From positions 112,497 to 172,622 of the forward strand of contig VBEC01000014.1 in assembly GCA_005883615.1 (NCBI GenBank): a stretch of DNA of 60,126 nt, given 5' to 3'. Of the stretch, positions 35,203-46,747 are shown one piece after another. Under the pieces are notes generated by a model. It was not told where the DNA came from and searched no databases. It saw only the letters and a list, made by a program, of their open reading frames with translations. The stretch comes from Chloroflexota bacterium (GTDB lineage: Bacteria; Chloroflexota; Limnocylindria; Limnocylindrales; CSP1-4). The stretch's first letter is position 1. Every line of letters starts with the position of its first letter. Made by a program: the position numbers and the translations under genes.

Positions 35203-36240
35203 GCACGGGTTGCTCCAGGTCAGGCCGACGACCGGAGAGTAGTCGGCGTCCAGGCCCGACTCGCCCTTGAAGTGCGCCCGAAACTCGTAGGTGGTCACGC
35301 CACTGCTGCCCGACACGCTGAACGTCCTCGACCAGTTGGTGGACGAGCCGCCGTCCGTGGCCACCGATGCGTAATCGATCATCCAGGCGGCGCTGCCCAT
35401 GGGCCGCCGGTCCAGGAACACGGTCCGGGATGGCAGGCTGTTGCCACTGAGAGCCCCGTAATTGCTGTCCGTTTTCACCGACAACCGGCCGGTCAGGGTC
35501 AGGCCGGCGCCGTAACAGTCAGCTGTGAGTGGCGCCGCCGCCGATACGACGCTGTACAGGCCGGTCGGACCGTGGCCCGGAATGTGATCGAAGCAGTTTG
35601 CGTACCCCCCGGCAAGGGATGCGACGTCGTAGAGGATCTGCATGCGCGCCTCGTCGCAGCGCTGTAGGTGGTGGGTGCTCCAGCCCGATTCGGGCCGGTT
35701 TGCAGGCACGGGCGTCATGACCGTGTCCGACTCGCTGGTGTCCATGTGGTCAAGAAAGCCGCCGATGTGTCCGGTTTCGTGGATCCCGATACGCTCCACG
35801 TCCCAGCACCCACTGACCAGATTCAGCTGGCACCACGGCTGTCCGGGGGATCGGCGGAGCCAGATCTTCCAGGCCGTGCTGCCGGCGCCCGATGCGCAGC
35901 CAAGCCAACCCGGCAGGTTGTTGCACGCCGCGACACCCGTGCTGTTGGTGAAGTACACGGTGGCGCTGCCGCCAGCCTGCTGGCGAAAGACGACGTGCTT
36001 CGAGTTGTTCGTCGTCGAAGACGCCCATTGCGTCTGGAGGACGTCCTGAACATAGGGCTTCAGCCAGGCGGGGACACTGGCATCCCAGTCGTAGGTCGAT
36101 CCGGCCGACACCTCGGTTATGGACCAACTCCGACCATAGGGTGCCGGAGTCGGGTTGTGCGCGTCGGCAGGAACCGCCGCGATGGATAGCAGCAGAGCCG
36201 TGAGCGCGCCTGCCACACGCACCCGCCTCTCCGCGCTCAC
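35200..36240 (-). CDS. secreted metalloprotease-like protein (HExxHxxGxxD)
   Basis: A 346-residue exported protein with a signal peptide (VRVAGALTALLLSIAAVPADA). The zinc motif IGIHETGHIGGFLDHMD (about 155-171) has the HExxHxxGxxD form used by snapalysin-like metzincins, with Asp as third ligand. The C-terminal 120 residues look like a beta-sandwich. Several cysteine pairs support an extracellular location. The substrate is unknown. Its GTG overlaps the upstream anchored protein gene by 4 nt, so the two are made together. Confidence 0.75.
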   Translation of the reverse strand: MSAERRVRVAGALTALLLSIAAVPADAHNPTPAPYGRSWSITEVSAGSTYDWDASVPAWLKPYVQDVLQTQWASSTTNNSKHVVFRQQAGGSATVYFTNSTGVAACNNLPGWLGCASGAGSTAWKIWLRRSPGQPWCQLNLVSGCWDVERIGIHETGHIGGFLDHMDTSESDTVMTPVPANRPESGWSTHHLQRCDEARMQILYDVASLAGGYANCFDHIPGHGPTGLYSVVSAAAPLTADCYGAGLTLTGRLSVKTDSNYGALSGNSLPSRTVFLDRRPMGSAAWMIDYASVATDGGSSTNWSRTFSVSGSSGVTTYEFRAHFKGESGLDADYSPVVGLTWSNPC

Positions 36241-37517
36241 GACCCACCAACCTTGAACGCATTGCGCTGAAGGCGGCCGGTGGCTCGCTCGAACACCGAT
36301 GCCCTTGCGGTTCCAACGGCCACTCCCAATGCCTCGCCAAGCGCCGGCTCGGGGACCAGAACCAGGTGATCGAAAGACGACAACTCGGGACAGAGATAGG
36401 ACACAGCCGAGGCTCCGCGATGGTCCTGAGCCAGGATTCGCCGGACACTGCCGGTCGAGGTGCTGACCTCCTCGATCAGGTACCGGCCGTCGAGATCGAT
36501 GCCGACGACGAAACCGCGGCCGCTCGGATCTGCCACGGCCGAATAGACCAGGTCTGCCCGGAGCGACCAGATCCGTCGACCGGTCGTGAGGTCCTGGAGT
36601 GCCATGGTCCGGCCGGCGACCGTGAGAACCCGGTCGTCTGTGATGGCGATAGGCACCAAGTCGTCGAGTGCCGAGCGGACGGTCAGGCTCGCGACGTCGA
36701 CGATCTCGAGGCGCCTGGCACTGAGCCCGCCGATGGTCGCCATGAGGGTCCGACCAGACGGGCTCCCCAGCAACGGCCCTCGCTCGACGTTCGCGCCGAA
36801 GCGCGACAGCTCCGCGACCGGATCGGTCACTGCGCTGGGCGCGGGAGCCGGCGTCGCAAGGTCGGCAGTCCAGACGCCAGCGTCGACGGTGCGCGAAGGG
36901 TCGCCTGGGCCGGTCCAGAAAAGCCTCCGGCCGACCAGCAATCCGCGTGTCGCGAGGACGGGCGTGCGCAGGGTGGTCAGGAGGCGTCCCGACTCGACGT
37001 CCCGGATGAGGAGCTGGGATCCGCCGTCGCCGATCACGGCCGAGACGACGAGACCCCCGTCGGCCGCCAGTCCCAGCTCGCCGGCCGGGAGAATGCTGCG
37101 AGCGGTGGTGCCTTCTATGCCGGCTACGGCGACACTTCGCCCGTCGCTGCCGGGCGTGGCGTCAATAGCTTCGGCGATCCAGGTCCTCTGCCGCACCTCG
37201 ACCGGCACGCCCGGACGGTCCGCTGCTCGGGCGTTGGGGATCGCGCTCGGCGCCTGGGCGGAGGCGGATGGCGACAAGACGACAGGCGGAGCGCTGGCAG
37301 CAGGGGACTCCGGCGACGCCGTCCCGACTGGGGGATCCGCCGCCGCGGACGGACTGTATTGAGACAAAGGATTGCGGCCAACCCGGTTGCCGACTGCTAT
37401 GACGCCGACGACGGCTGCGGCCAGGAGCAGGGCAGCCAACCCCGAACCCACGCGACCGACCGAGGGGCCAATGCCCCGCCCCGACTGACTGGAGGACGAT
37501 CCACGTCTGTCTTGCAT
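36237..37517 (-). CDS. membrane-anchored beta-propeller-like protein
   Basis: A 426-residue protein from the ATG at 37517, with GAGGAC upstream. A short charged N-terminus, a membrane helix (GSGLAALLLAAAVVGVIAV, about 25-43) and a Pro/Ser/Ala linker lead to an external domain of repeated beta strands (LLIRDVESGRLLTTL, RLEIVDVASLTVRSAL, MALQDLTTGRRIWSL), the pattern of a PQQ/WD-like propeller. No catalytic motif is seen. It probably binds ligands or partners at the cell surface, perhaps with the overlapping protease gene product. Confidence 0.6.
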   Translation of the reverse strand: MQDRRGSSSSQSGRGIGPSVGRVGSGLAALLLAAAVVGVIAVGNRVGRNPLSQYSPSAAADPPVGTASPESPAASAPPVVLSPSASAQAPSAIPNARAADRPGVPVEVRQRTWIAEAIDATPGSDGRSVAVAGIEGTTARSILPAGELGLAADGGLVVSAVIGDGGSQLLIRDVESGRLLTTLRTPVLATRGLLVGRRLFWTGPGDPSRTVDAGVWTADLATPAPAPSAVTDPVAELSRFGANVERGPLLGSPSGRTLMATIGGLSARRLEIVDVASLTVRSALDDLVPIAITDDRVLTVAGRTMALQDLTTGRRIWSLRADLVYSAVADPSGRGFVVGIDLDGRYLIEEVSTSTGSVRRILAQDHRGASAVSYLCPELSSFDHLVLVPEPALGEALGVAVGTARASVFERATGRLQRNAFKVGGS

Positions 37518-37664
37518 CCGACTTGTCCTCGCGGCAGGCACTGGTCGCGGGAGTCGGTCTCGCCTCGGCTGGAGGGACCGGGCGGTCGGCGCATTTCAGC
37601 ACCTCGCCCTTCACTGGCACTTATCTCGCCCGGCCCGGGCGTACTTTCGACGGCGTGCGGACGG

Positions 37665-37692
37665 TTGCGCTCTCCGAGAAGGCTGCTAGACT
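37665..37692 (+). promoter_or_regulatory. promoter of the ilv-leu-cim operon
   Basis: TTGCGC (37665-37670) and TAGACT (37687-37692) are spaced by 16 bp. Transcription would begin near 37699 and give a leader of about 360 nt before ilvB. No other promoter-like pair as good was seen between here and 38063. Confidence 0.55.
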
Positions 37693-37807
37693 GCGCGGAC
37701 ACCGCGGGCCGGCCCGCGGCGCGTTCGTCGTCGGAGATGCGTTGAACCTGTCCAAGGGAACGAGCCGCCGCCATGCCGCTGTCGTGCTCACGGCAGACGG
37801 CCGCCGC

Positions 37808-37957
37808 GTGACGCTCCCGCTGCGGGACGCAGGCCTCGTCGACGTATCGGTCCCCGGCATCGGCCGGTTCCTCCTCCTTGGGCTGGATGGCCTTCTTGGT
37901 CTTATTACCGGCTCCCGGCGGGAGACCGACGGACTGCGGAGGGACGAGCGTACGTAG
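37808..37957 (+). CDS. candidate leucine-rich leader peptide of the ilv-leu operon
   Basis: An in-frame GTG at 37808 would give a 49-residue peptide containing RFLLLGLDGLLGLITG (37865-37912), seven Leu and one Ile in sixteen residues, ending at TAG 37955-37957. Such a run directly before an antiterminator/terminator pair is the hallmark of ribosome-mediated attenuation. The start is not certain: the frame is open further upstream and no strong ribosome-binding site is visible. The Leu-rich stretch itself is the supporting evidence. Confidence 0.5.
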   Translation: MTLPLRDAGLVDVSVPGIGRFLLLGLDGLLGLITGSRRETDGLRRDERT

Positions 37958-38009
37958 CGCCCGAACCACTGAAGACCGAAGGAACCCTCGCCGGGAGGCG
38001 AGGGTTTTT
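37912..38009 (+). terminator. transcription attenuator before ilvB
   Basis: A terminator hairpin pairs CCCTCGCC (37985-37992) with GGCGAGGG (37997-38004), loop GGGA, followed by TTTTT (38005-38009). Upstream, CTCCCGGCG (37912-37920) is exactly complementary to CGCCGGGAG (37989-37997) inside that terminator, so a 9-bp antiterminator competes with it. The Leu-rich leader frame ends its Leu codons just before 37912. A ribosome stalled there for lack of Leu or Ile would favour the antiterminator and read-through into ilvB. Confidence 0.75.
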
Positions 38010-38062
38010 CGTTTGTCCGGCGCCACCGAAGCGCGGACGCCAGCGAAGAGGCAGGGAACGGA

Positions 38063-39991
38063 ATGACGATTACGAGGAAAGGCACCGGCGAGCCGTCCCG
38101 TGCCGCCTCGACCGAACCGCCCGATACGCGCCCGCCCGCCGATGCCGCAAATCGAGAGGACACCGCAGACGCCACTCGTCGCTCGCACGTGCCGAACGAC
38201 GGCAGCGCCGCGGCGCTCGCCGTCGAGCAGGCACGGCGGGCGATGCTGCACGAGGCGCCCGTCAGGAAGCGGACGCGGATCGGTGCGGACGTCGTATGCG
38301 AGGCCCTGATCGAGCAGGGCGTCGACGTCTTCTTCGGCTATCCCGGAGGAGTCGTCCTGCCGCTGTACGACGTCCTCGGCGACTACCCCGAGCTTCGCCA
38401 CATCCTGGTTCGACACGAGCAGGGCGGCGCTCACGCCGCCGACGGCTACGCTCGCGCGACGGGCAGAGTTGGCGTCTGCCTGGGTACCTCCGGCCCGGGC
38501 GCGACCAACCTGGTGACGGGCATCGCGACAGCCCAGCTGGACAGCGTTCCGATCGTTGCCATCACGGGCAACGTGCCCGCGGCGCTCCTGGGCAAGGACG
38601 CCTTCCAGGAGATCGACATCAACGGCATCACCCTGCCGATGACCAAGCACAACTACCTCGTGCGCGACGCCGACGACCTGCCGCGGGTCTTCGCGGAGGC
38701 CTTCCACATCGCCCGGACGGGGCGGCCCGGGCCAGTCCACATCGACATCACCAAGGACGCCCTGCAACAGGAGACACGGGCCGAGCACCCGACCGAAGCG
38801 CACCTGCTGGCCGGCCTGCCCGGCTTCCGGCCGACGTTCGATGGGCACCCTCGCCAGCTGAGGCTGGCGGCCGCGGAAATTGCCCGAGCGAGGCGTCCCA
38901 TGATCCTGGCCGGTCACGGCGTGCTCCATGCCGGCGCCTGGGACGATCTCCTCGCCCTGGCCCAGAAGACCCAGATCCCGGTCGCCCACACGCTCCTGGG
39001 GATCGGCGTCATCGACGAGACGCAGCCCCTCAGCTATGGCTACATGGGCATGCACGGCTGGAAGCACGTCAATCGGGCGATCCAGTCGGCCGACCTGCTG
39101 ATCGCGTTCGGCATGCGTTTCGACGACCGGGTCACCGGCAACGTCCGGACATACGCCCCGTACGCGCGGATCGTCCACGTCGACATCGATCCGGCCGAGA
39201 TCGGCAAGAACGTCGCGGTCGAAGTGCCAATCGTGGGCGACGCCGGCCGCGTGCTGCGCGCCCTGCTGCCCCTCGTGGAGCAGGTCGATCCGGCCAGCCG
39301 CGCCGACTACTTCGCGGAGCTCGCGGAGTGGCGCAAGGACTCAGAGGGCAGCAGCTGGCACGGGTCCGGTGCGTGGCGGGACGGCCTGCTGTCGGCCGAC
39401 TTCGTGATCGCCCGGATCGGTGAGCTGACGGGACACGACGCCACCCTCGTGTCCGACGTCGGCCAGAACCAGATGTGGATGGCCCGCTATGCCGGCTTCC
39501 GGAGGCCGAACAGCCACATCAGCTCGGGCGGCCTCGGCACGATGGGCTTCTCGGTGCCGGCGGCGATGGGCGCCGCACTGGGCCGCCCCGACAAGGAGAC
39601 CTGGGCCATCACCGGCGACGGCGGCTTCCAGATGACGTTCCAGGAGCTGATGACGCTCGTGCAGGACGACATCCCGGTCAAGATCGCGCTCCTCGACAAC
39701 AAGAAGCTCGGGATGATCCGCCAGTGGCAGGAGATCATCTACGCGGGCAACTACCACTCGGCGCACCTGCTCGGCCCCGACTTCATCAAGCTGGCCGAGG
39801 CGTTCGGCATCCCCGGCTTCCGCGCCTCACGACCGGAGCAGGTCGACGAGGTAATCCAGGCGGCCCAGGCGGTCGACGGTCCGGCCCTGGTCTGGTTCGA
39901 CATCGCCGAGGAGCAGAACGTGTTCCCGATGATGCCGGCCGGAAAGGGCCTGTCCGACCTGATCGAGAAATGGGACGGGGTCGAGGAATGA
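38063..39991 (+). CDS. ilvB: acetolactate synthase large subunit
   Basis: A ThDP-dependent enzyme joining pyruvate to pyruvate or 2-ketobutyrate, the first common step to Val, Leu and Ile. After a hydrophilic 70-residue N-terminal extension the core starts at GADVVCEALIEQGVDVFFGY; FGYPGGVVLPLYD, HEQGGAHAADGYARATGRVG and the ThDP motif from GDGGFQMTFQEL to NNKKLGM-type sequence are present. GAGGCAGGGA lies before the ATG. The extension has no targeting function in bacteria and is probably disordered. Confidence 0.95.
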   Translation: MTITRKGTGEPSRAASTEPPDTRPPADAANREDTADATRRSHVPNDGSAAALAVEQARRAMLHEAPVRKRTRIGADVVCEALIEQGVDVFFGYPGGVVLPLYDVLGDYPELRHILVRHEQGGAHAADGYARATGRVGVCLGTSGPGATNLVTGIATAQLDSVPIVAITGNVPAALLGKDAFQEIDINGITLPMTKHNYLVRDADDLPRVFAEAFHIARTGRPGPVHIDITKDALQQETRAEHPTEAHLLAGLPGFRPTFDGHPRQLRLAAAEIARARRPMILAGHGVLHAGAWDDLLALAQKTQIPVAHTLLGIGVIDETQPLSYGYMGMHGWKHVNRAIQSADLLIAFGMRFDDRVTGNVRTYAPYARIVHVDIDPAEIGKNVAVEVPIVGDAGRVLRALLPLVEQVDPASRADYFAELAEWRKDSEGSSWHGSGAWRDGLLSADFVIARIGELTGHDATLVSDVGQNQMWMARYAGFRRPNSHISSGGLGTMGFSVPAAMGAALGRPDKETWAITGDGGFQMTFQELMTLVQDDIPVKIALLDNKKLGMIRQWQEIIYAGNYHSAHLLGPDFIKLAEAFGIPGFRASRPEQVDEVIQAAQAVDGPALVWFDIAEEQNVFPMMPAGKGLSDLIEKWDGVEE

Positions 39992-40644
39992 CCGCCGATC
40001 CAGGCGGCAACGGAGTGGCGTCGGGGCCGGCGACGAATCCTGTGGCGCCGGCTACGACTGCCACGGGCAGCCCATCGTCGCCCGCCTCGCCGGCGCACGT
40101 CGGCCCGCCGCCCCGGGCAATACCCGGGAGCGGGGAGAAGCATCGCCACGTGCTCGTCGCGGTGGTCCTCGACAAACCCGGAGTGCTGAACCGGGTGAGC
40201 AGCCTCATGCGCGCCCGCAACTTCAACATCGAATCGCTCGCGGTTAGTCACACGGACCAGCCCGAAGTCAGCCGGATGACGATCACCCTCCGTGGCGACG
40301 ATGTTGCCGTGGAGCAGGCAACGAAGCAGCTCTACCGCCTGATCGACGTGCTCAAGGTCCAGGACCTCACGGCCGAGCCGACCATCGAGCACGAGCTGGC
40401 CCTGGTGAAGGTCCGGACGACCGAGGCGGATCGTGCCGAGATCATCCGGATCGTCGAGCTTACGCACGGCCGCATCGTCGACGTCTCGGCCGATTCGATC
40501 ATCGTTGAGGCGACCGGCACGGAAGCCGAGGTGGATGCCCTTCTGGCACTTCTGCGCGGCTTCGGGATCCGTGAGCTGGTCCGCACCGGAGCCGTGGTGA
40601 TGGCGCGCGGATCGCAGTCCATTGAGGAGGCAGTGAAGCGATGA
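39988..40644 (+). CDS. ilvN: acetolactate synthase small regulatory subunit
   Basis: The ACT-domain subunit that activates IlvB and confers valine inhibition. After a Pro/Ala/Thr-rich 45-residue leader the ACT domain begins [20 protein letters not shown] and continues [20 protein letters not shown]; the second domain includes [16 protein letters not shown]. The total of 218 residues is longer than usual only because of the leader. The ATG overlaps the ilvB stop (ATGA). Confidence 0.93.
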   Translation: MTADPGGNGVASGPATNPVAPATTATGSPSSPASPAHVGPPPRAIPGSGEKHRHVLVAVVLDKPGVLNRVSSLMRARNFNIESLAVSHTDQPEVSRMTITLRGDDVAVEQATKQLYRLIDVLKVQDLTAEPTIEHELALVKVRTTEADRAEIIRIVELTHGRIVDVSADSIIVEATGTEAEVDALLALLRGFGIRELVRTGAVVMARGSQSIEEAVKR

Positions 40645-41714
40645 CGGCGAGGATGTATTACGACAACGATGCCGATCCAGCGGCGCTCCGAGGGCAGACG
40701 GTAGCCGTGATCGGGTATGGCAGCCAGGGCCATGCCCATGCCCTGAACCTCCACGAGTCCGGAGTGAACGTGGTGGTCGGGCTCGCGCCCGCATCGAAGT
40801 CACGCCCGCTCGCGGCCGACGCCGGGCTCCGCGTGGCCGACGTTGCCGACGCCGTGCGCGACGCGGACGTCGTCATGATCCTCGTGCCCGACACAGCCCA
40901 GAAGGCGGTCTACGACGCCGAGATCGAGCCGAACCTGCGGCCCGGCCAGCTGCTGATGTTTGCCCACGGCTTCAACATCCATTTCGGACGGATCGATCCG
41001 CCGGCCGATATTGACGTCGGCATGGTGGCGCCCAAGGGCCCCGGCCACCTGCTCCGCTCGGTCTACCTCGCGGGAGGTGGCGTGCCCGCCCTGTTCGCCG
41101 TCCATCGCGATGCCTCCGGTACCGCCCGCGCGCGCGTCCTGGCCTATGCCCGCGCTCTGGGCAACACTCGCGCCGGTGTGCTCGAAACCACGTTCGCCGA
41201 GGAGACCGAGACCGACCTGTTCGGTGAGCAGGCGCTCCTGTGCGGGGGAGTGTCTTCCCTCGTCAAGGCGGCCTTCGAGACGCTGGTCGAGGCCGGCTAC
41301 CAGCCCGAGCTCGCCTACTTCGAGACCATGCACGAGCTCAAGCTGATCGTCGACCTGATGTACCGGGGCGGCCTCAACTTCATGCGCTTCAGCGTCTCGG
41401 ACACGGCGGAATACGGCGACTACGTGAGCGGCCCGCGCGTCACGGAAGGCGCGAAGGTCGCCATGAAGGACATCCTCGGGGACATCCAGTCCGGTTCCTT
41501 CGCCAAGCGCTGGGTAGCCGAGTATGACTCGGGTGGCGCCGAGTTCGCCCGCATGCGCGAGCAGGACAAGCACCACCAGATCGAGGAGGTCGGCGCACGC
41601 CTCCGGGCGGCGATGCCGTTCGTCAACCCGGTCGTCGTGGAAGCGGGCCAGGCCCAGGCCGCCGCAAGCGGCGCCGGGGCGGCCGAGTCCCGCCCGAAGG
41701 AGGCCGCCCGATGA
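40641..41714 (+). CDS. ilvC: ketol-acid reductoisomerase
   Basis: An NADPH- and Mg-dependent enzyme that isomerises and reduces acetolactate to dihydroxyisovalerate. The Rossmann motif [17 protein letters not shown] is at residues 20-36, and the class I knotted domain includes [20 protein letters not shown]-like sequence ([16 protein letters not shown]) and [16 protein letters not shown]. The C-terminus is extended by about 20 Ala-rich residues. It is coupled to ilvN by ATGA. Confidence 0.95.
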   Translation: MTARMYYDNDADPAALRGQTVAVIGYGSQGHAHALNLHESGVNVVVGLAPASKSRPLAADAGLRVADVADAVRDADVVMILVPDTAQKAVYDAEIEPNLRPGQLLMFAHGFNIHFGRIDPPADIDVGMVAPKGPGHLLRSVYLAGGGVPALFAVHRDASGTARARVLAYARALGNTRAGVLETTFAEETETDLFGEQALLCGGVSSLVKAAFETLVEAGYQPELAYFETMHELKLIVDLMYRGGLNFMRFSVSDTAEYGDYVSGPRVTEGAKVAMKDILGDIQSGSFAKRWVAEYDSGGAEFARMREQDKHHQIEEVGARLRAAMPFVNPVVVEAGQAQAAASGAGAAESRPKEAAR

Positions 41715-43327
41715 GCCCGGGGGTGGCGGCCGGAACCGTCCGCATCTTCGACACGACCCTGCGTGACGGGGAACAGGCTCCAGGGGCAGGCCTGACGGCC
41801 GCCGAGAAGCTCGAGGTCGCCCGCCAGCTGGCGCGGCTGCGGGTGGACGTCATCGAGGCCGGCTTCCCGGCCGCCTCGCCGGGCGACTTCGAGGCCGTCC
41901 AGCGCATCGCCCGCGAGACGAGGGGCAGCGTGGCCGTGGCTGCCCTGGCGCGCTGCCGCGACGGCGATCCGCAACGCGCCGTGGAAGCGATCCGGGTAGC
42001 GGAACGGCCGCATCTGCACGTCTTCATCGCCACGTCTGACATCCATCTCACGCACAAGCTGCGAATGACTCGTAACCGGGCGCTGGCCGAGGCGCGCCGC
42101 TGGGTGACCTACGGGCGGGAGCAACTCGGGCCGGACGTCGAGATCGAGTTCTCCGCGGAGGACGCCTCCCGCACGGACGTGGACTTCCTCCTCGAGGTTT
42201 ATGAGGCGGTCGTCGACGCGGGGGCCTCCACGGTGAACATTCCGGACACCGTCGGCTACGCGATCCCCGCCGAGTTCGGCGCGCTGGTCGGACGGGTGGT
42301 CGCTCTGGTCGGGCGCGATGCCACGGTCAGCGTCCACTGCCACAACGACCTCGGGTTGGCCACGGCCAACACGCTCGCCGCCGTCCAGGCCGGCGCGCGG
42401 CAGGTGGAGGTGACGATCAACGGTCTGGGCGAGCGTGCCGGCAACGCCTCCCTCGAGGAAGTGGTGATGGCACTCCGGACGCGACCGACGCAGTTCCCCG
42501 AGCTCGTGTCACACGTCCAGACGGAGCAGATTACGGCGGCCTCACGCCTGGTGTCCTACCTGACCGGCTTCACGATCCAGCCCAACAAGGCCGTCGTCGG
42601 CGGCAACGCCTTTGCGCACGAATCCGGCATTCACCAGGACGGCGTCATCAAGAATCCGCTCACATACGAGATCATGACCCCCCAGTCGGTCGGGTTGAGC
42701 GGCAGCCAGCTGACGATCGGAAAGCTGTCCGGCCGCAAGGGCCTCCAGGGCAAGCTGCGGGAACTCGGGCACGAGGTCGAAGGCGAGGCGCTCGACGCGC
42801 TCTACCGCGAGGCGATCGCGCTGGCCGACGCCAAGAAGGAAGTCACGGACGCGGATCTGCTCGCACTCGTTGAGCAGCGAGCCGCGGAGGTCCCCGCCTC
42901 GGTGAGCCTTCTCGGCTGGAGCGTCACCTCGTCAGGGGGCGGGCGGTCGACCGGCTCGGTGACTGTGACGGTCGCCGGAGAGGAGCGGTCCGCCGACACG
43001 ACCGGCAACGGCCCCGTGAATGCGCTGTACGGCGCGGTGGACCAGGCGATCGCGCCCGTCCTCGGCTGGCACCCGGTTCTCGCCGAATACGAGATCCGCG
43101 CGGTCTCGGCGGGCGAGGATGCCCAGGGCCAGGTGCTCGTGCGCTGCCGCCGGTCAAGCGATTCCGGCAAGGGCGCGCTGACGGTCTCGGGGCATGGCCT
43201 GTCGACCAACATCATCGAGGCGTCCCTCGACGCCTACCTCGTGGCGATCAACAAGCTCCACGGAGCGGAGATCAGCAGCGTCCGGGCTGCGTTCGTCGGG
43301 CGGGCGCCAGCGGAAGAGATGCCGTGA
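41711..43327 (+). CDS. leuA: 2-isopropylmalate synthase
   Basis: Condenses 2-ketoisovalerate with acetyl-CoA, the committed leucine step. The catalytic barrel starts [35 protein letters not shown] and [15 protein letters not shown] carry metal and catalytic residues. The C-terminal LeuA dimerisation/regulatory domain (about 400-530) contains [18 protein letters not shown] and [20 protein letters not shown], so leucine feedback is expected. It is linked to ilvC and leuB by 4-nt overlaps. Confidence 0.95.
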   Translation: MSPGVAAGTVRIFDTTLRDGEQAPGAGLTAAEKLEVARQLARLRVDVIEAGFPAASPGDFEAVQRIARETRGSVAVAALARCRDGDPQRAVEAIRVAERPHLHVFIATSDIHLTHKLRMTRNRALAEARRWVTYGREQLGPDVEIEFSAEDASRTDVDFLLEVYEAVVDAGASTVNIPDTVGYAIPAEFGALVGRVVALVGRDATVSVHCHNDLGLATANTLAAVQAGARQVEVTINGLGERAGNASLEEVVMALRTRPTQFPELVSHVQTEQITAASRLVSYLTGFTIQPNKAVVGGNAFAHESGIHQDGVIKNPLTYEIMTPQSVGLSGSQLTIGKLSGRKGLQGKLRELGHEVEGEALDALYREAIALADAKKEVTDADLLALVEQRAAEVPASVSLLGWSVTSSGGGRSTGSVTVTVAGEERSADTTGNGPVNALYGAVDQAIAPVLGWHPVLAEYEIRAVSAGEDAQGQVLVRCRRSSDSGKGALTVSGHGLSTNIIEASLDAYLVAINKLHGAEISSVRAAFVGRAPAEEMP

Positions 43328-44468
43328 CGTCAGGCCAGTCGTCGACGTATCGCATCGTCGCGATCCCGGGGGACGGCGTCGGGCCCGAGGTCGTGGCCGC
43401 GGGTCGCCGTGTGCTGGATGCGATCGGCGACTCCGAGGGCTTTCGCATCGATTGGACCGAAGTGGCCGCCGGCGGCAACGCCATCGACCGCTTTGGCGTC
43501 GCGATCCGCCCCGACGACGTCGCCCTGTGCGGAGCCGCCGACGCGGTCCTGCTCGGCGCGGTGGGCGGCCCCAAATGGGACGACCCCAAGGCGGCGGTGC
43601 GGCCCGAGCAGGCGCTGTTTGCGCTGCGCGGTGGCCTCGGGCTCTACGCGAACCTGCGGCCGGTGACCGTCCACCCGGCGCTTGTCGGGTCCTCGCCGCT
43701 CCGTCCGGAGCTCCTCGACGGAGTCGACCTGCTCATGGTTCGTGAGCTCACAGGCGGCATTTACTTCGGGGAGCGGGCGGAAGCCTCCGGCCCGCCCGGC
43801 CAGCGCAGCGCCAGCGACAGCCTGCCTTACACGGAGGCCGAAGTCCGGCGGATCGTCCGCCTGGCGTTCGAGCTGGCCCGCGGCCGGCGAAAGGCCGTCA
43901 CCCAGGTCGACAAGGCCAACGTGCTCGCTACGTCGCGGCTGTGGCGCCTCGTCACCGACGAGGTAGCCCACGAGTTTCCGGACGTCAGCCTGGAGCATCG
44001 CCTGGTCGATTCGACGGCGATGCTTCTGGTCACCCGTCCGGCTGACTTCGACGTAGTCGTGACCGAGAACCTGTTCGGCGACATCCTGTCGGACGAAGCG
44101 AGCGTGCTGGCCGGCTCGCTTGGCATGCTGCCTTCGGCCTCGCTGGGCGAGCGTCAGACCGCTCACGGGACGTTCGGCCTCTACGAGCCGATCCATGGCT
44201 CGGCGCCCGACATTGCCGGCCAGGACATCGCCAATCCGATCGGCACGATCCTGTCCACGGCGATGCTGCTGCGCTGGTCTCTCGGGTTGCCGGAAGCGGC
44301 GCTGGCTGTGGAACGGGCCGTCTCCTCGGCCCTCGACGACGGCCTCCGAACGCGCGATCTGATGCCCGAGCACGCTGCGCTGGCGGCGCACCTCACTCCC
44401 CTTGGCACGGTGGCGATGGCGGGCGCCATCACGGATCGGCTCGGGACCCGTGCAGGGGCGGGGGCCCG

Positions 44469-44472
<4 letters not shown>
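43324..44472 (+). CDS. leuB: 3-isopropylmalate dehydrogenase
   Basis: An NAD-dependent oxidative decarboxylase of the leucine pathway that can also act on erythro-3-methylmalate in the citramalate route. [44 protein letters not shown] and [20 protein letters not shown] are diagnostic. The length of 382 residues is slightly above average. The GTG start overlaps the leuA stop (GTGA). Confidence 0.95.
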
Positions 44473-46165
<1,693 letters not shown>

Positions 46166-46169
<4 letters not shown>

Positions 46170-46726
46170 CCCCGTCCAGCACCGCGCCCAGCAACAAGGA
46201 TGCCGGAGCAGGACTGCCCACCCTCCACCTCACGCGCTGGACCGTCCAGTCGGGCAGCAACGTCCAGAGCCGCGGTGCGGTGGTGATCTCGTCGGGCGAC
46301 CACCAGTGGGAGGCGACGGCCGAGGGAAACGGGCCAGTTGACGCGCTGTTCCGCGCCGTCGACCGGGCGCTCGCCGGCGTGCTGACAGGGCATCCGCGCC
46401 TGCTGGCCTACGACATCCACGCCGTCGCCGAGGGCCCCGATTCGGAGGGCCTGGTGACGGTCAAGATCGCGCCACCGTCCGCAGCGGCCGGGAGGCGCGG
46501 CACGGGTCGTTATGCCGGCCAGGCGCGCAGCACGAACATCATCGCGGCCTCGATCGAGGCCTACCTCCATGCCCTGAACGATCTGCTCGGCGAGGAGCAT
46601 TGGGCGGGCGCGACCGAACAAGCCGGCAATCGCAAGCGTGCGAAGGCCGCGGCGGGAACTCCCACGCGTGCCGAGCTCGACCCGGACGAAGCGCACCACG
46701 ACACGGTCGCCTGGTTCGAGCGCTGA
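46166..46726 (+). CDS. stand-alone LeuA regulatory (dimerisation) domain protein
   Basis: A 186-residue protein that consists of little more than the LeuA allosteric domain: LTRWTVQSGSNVQSRGAVVI, EGNGPVDALFRAVDRALAGV and ARSTNIIAASIEAYLHALND align with the C-termini of leuA and cimA in the same operon. It has no catalytic barrel. It may bind Leu or Ile and form mixed dimers with LeuA or CimA to tune feedback. The ATG overlaps cimA (ATGA), ending the operon. A hydrophilic tail follows the domain. Confidence 0.8.
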
Positions 46727-46747
46727 AACTTCGGAAACCTCGGGCCA

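Noticed and set aside
37699-38062. T-box riboswitch before ilvB
   Set aside because: The length fits, but the conserved T-box sequence that pairs with the tRNA acceptor end is absent, whereas a Leu-rich frame and a simple antiterminator are present.
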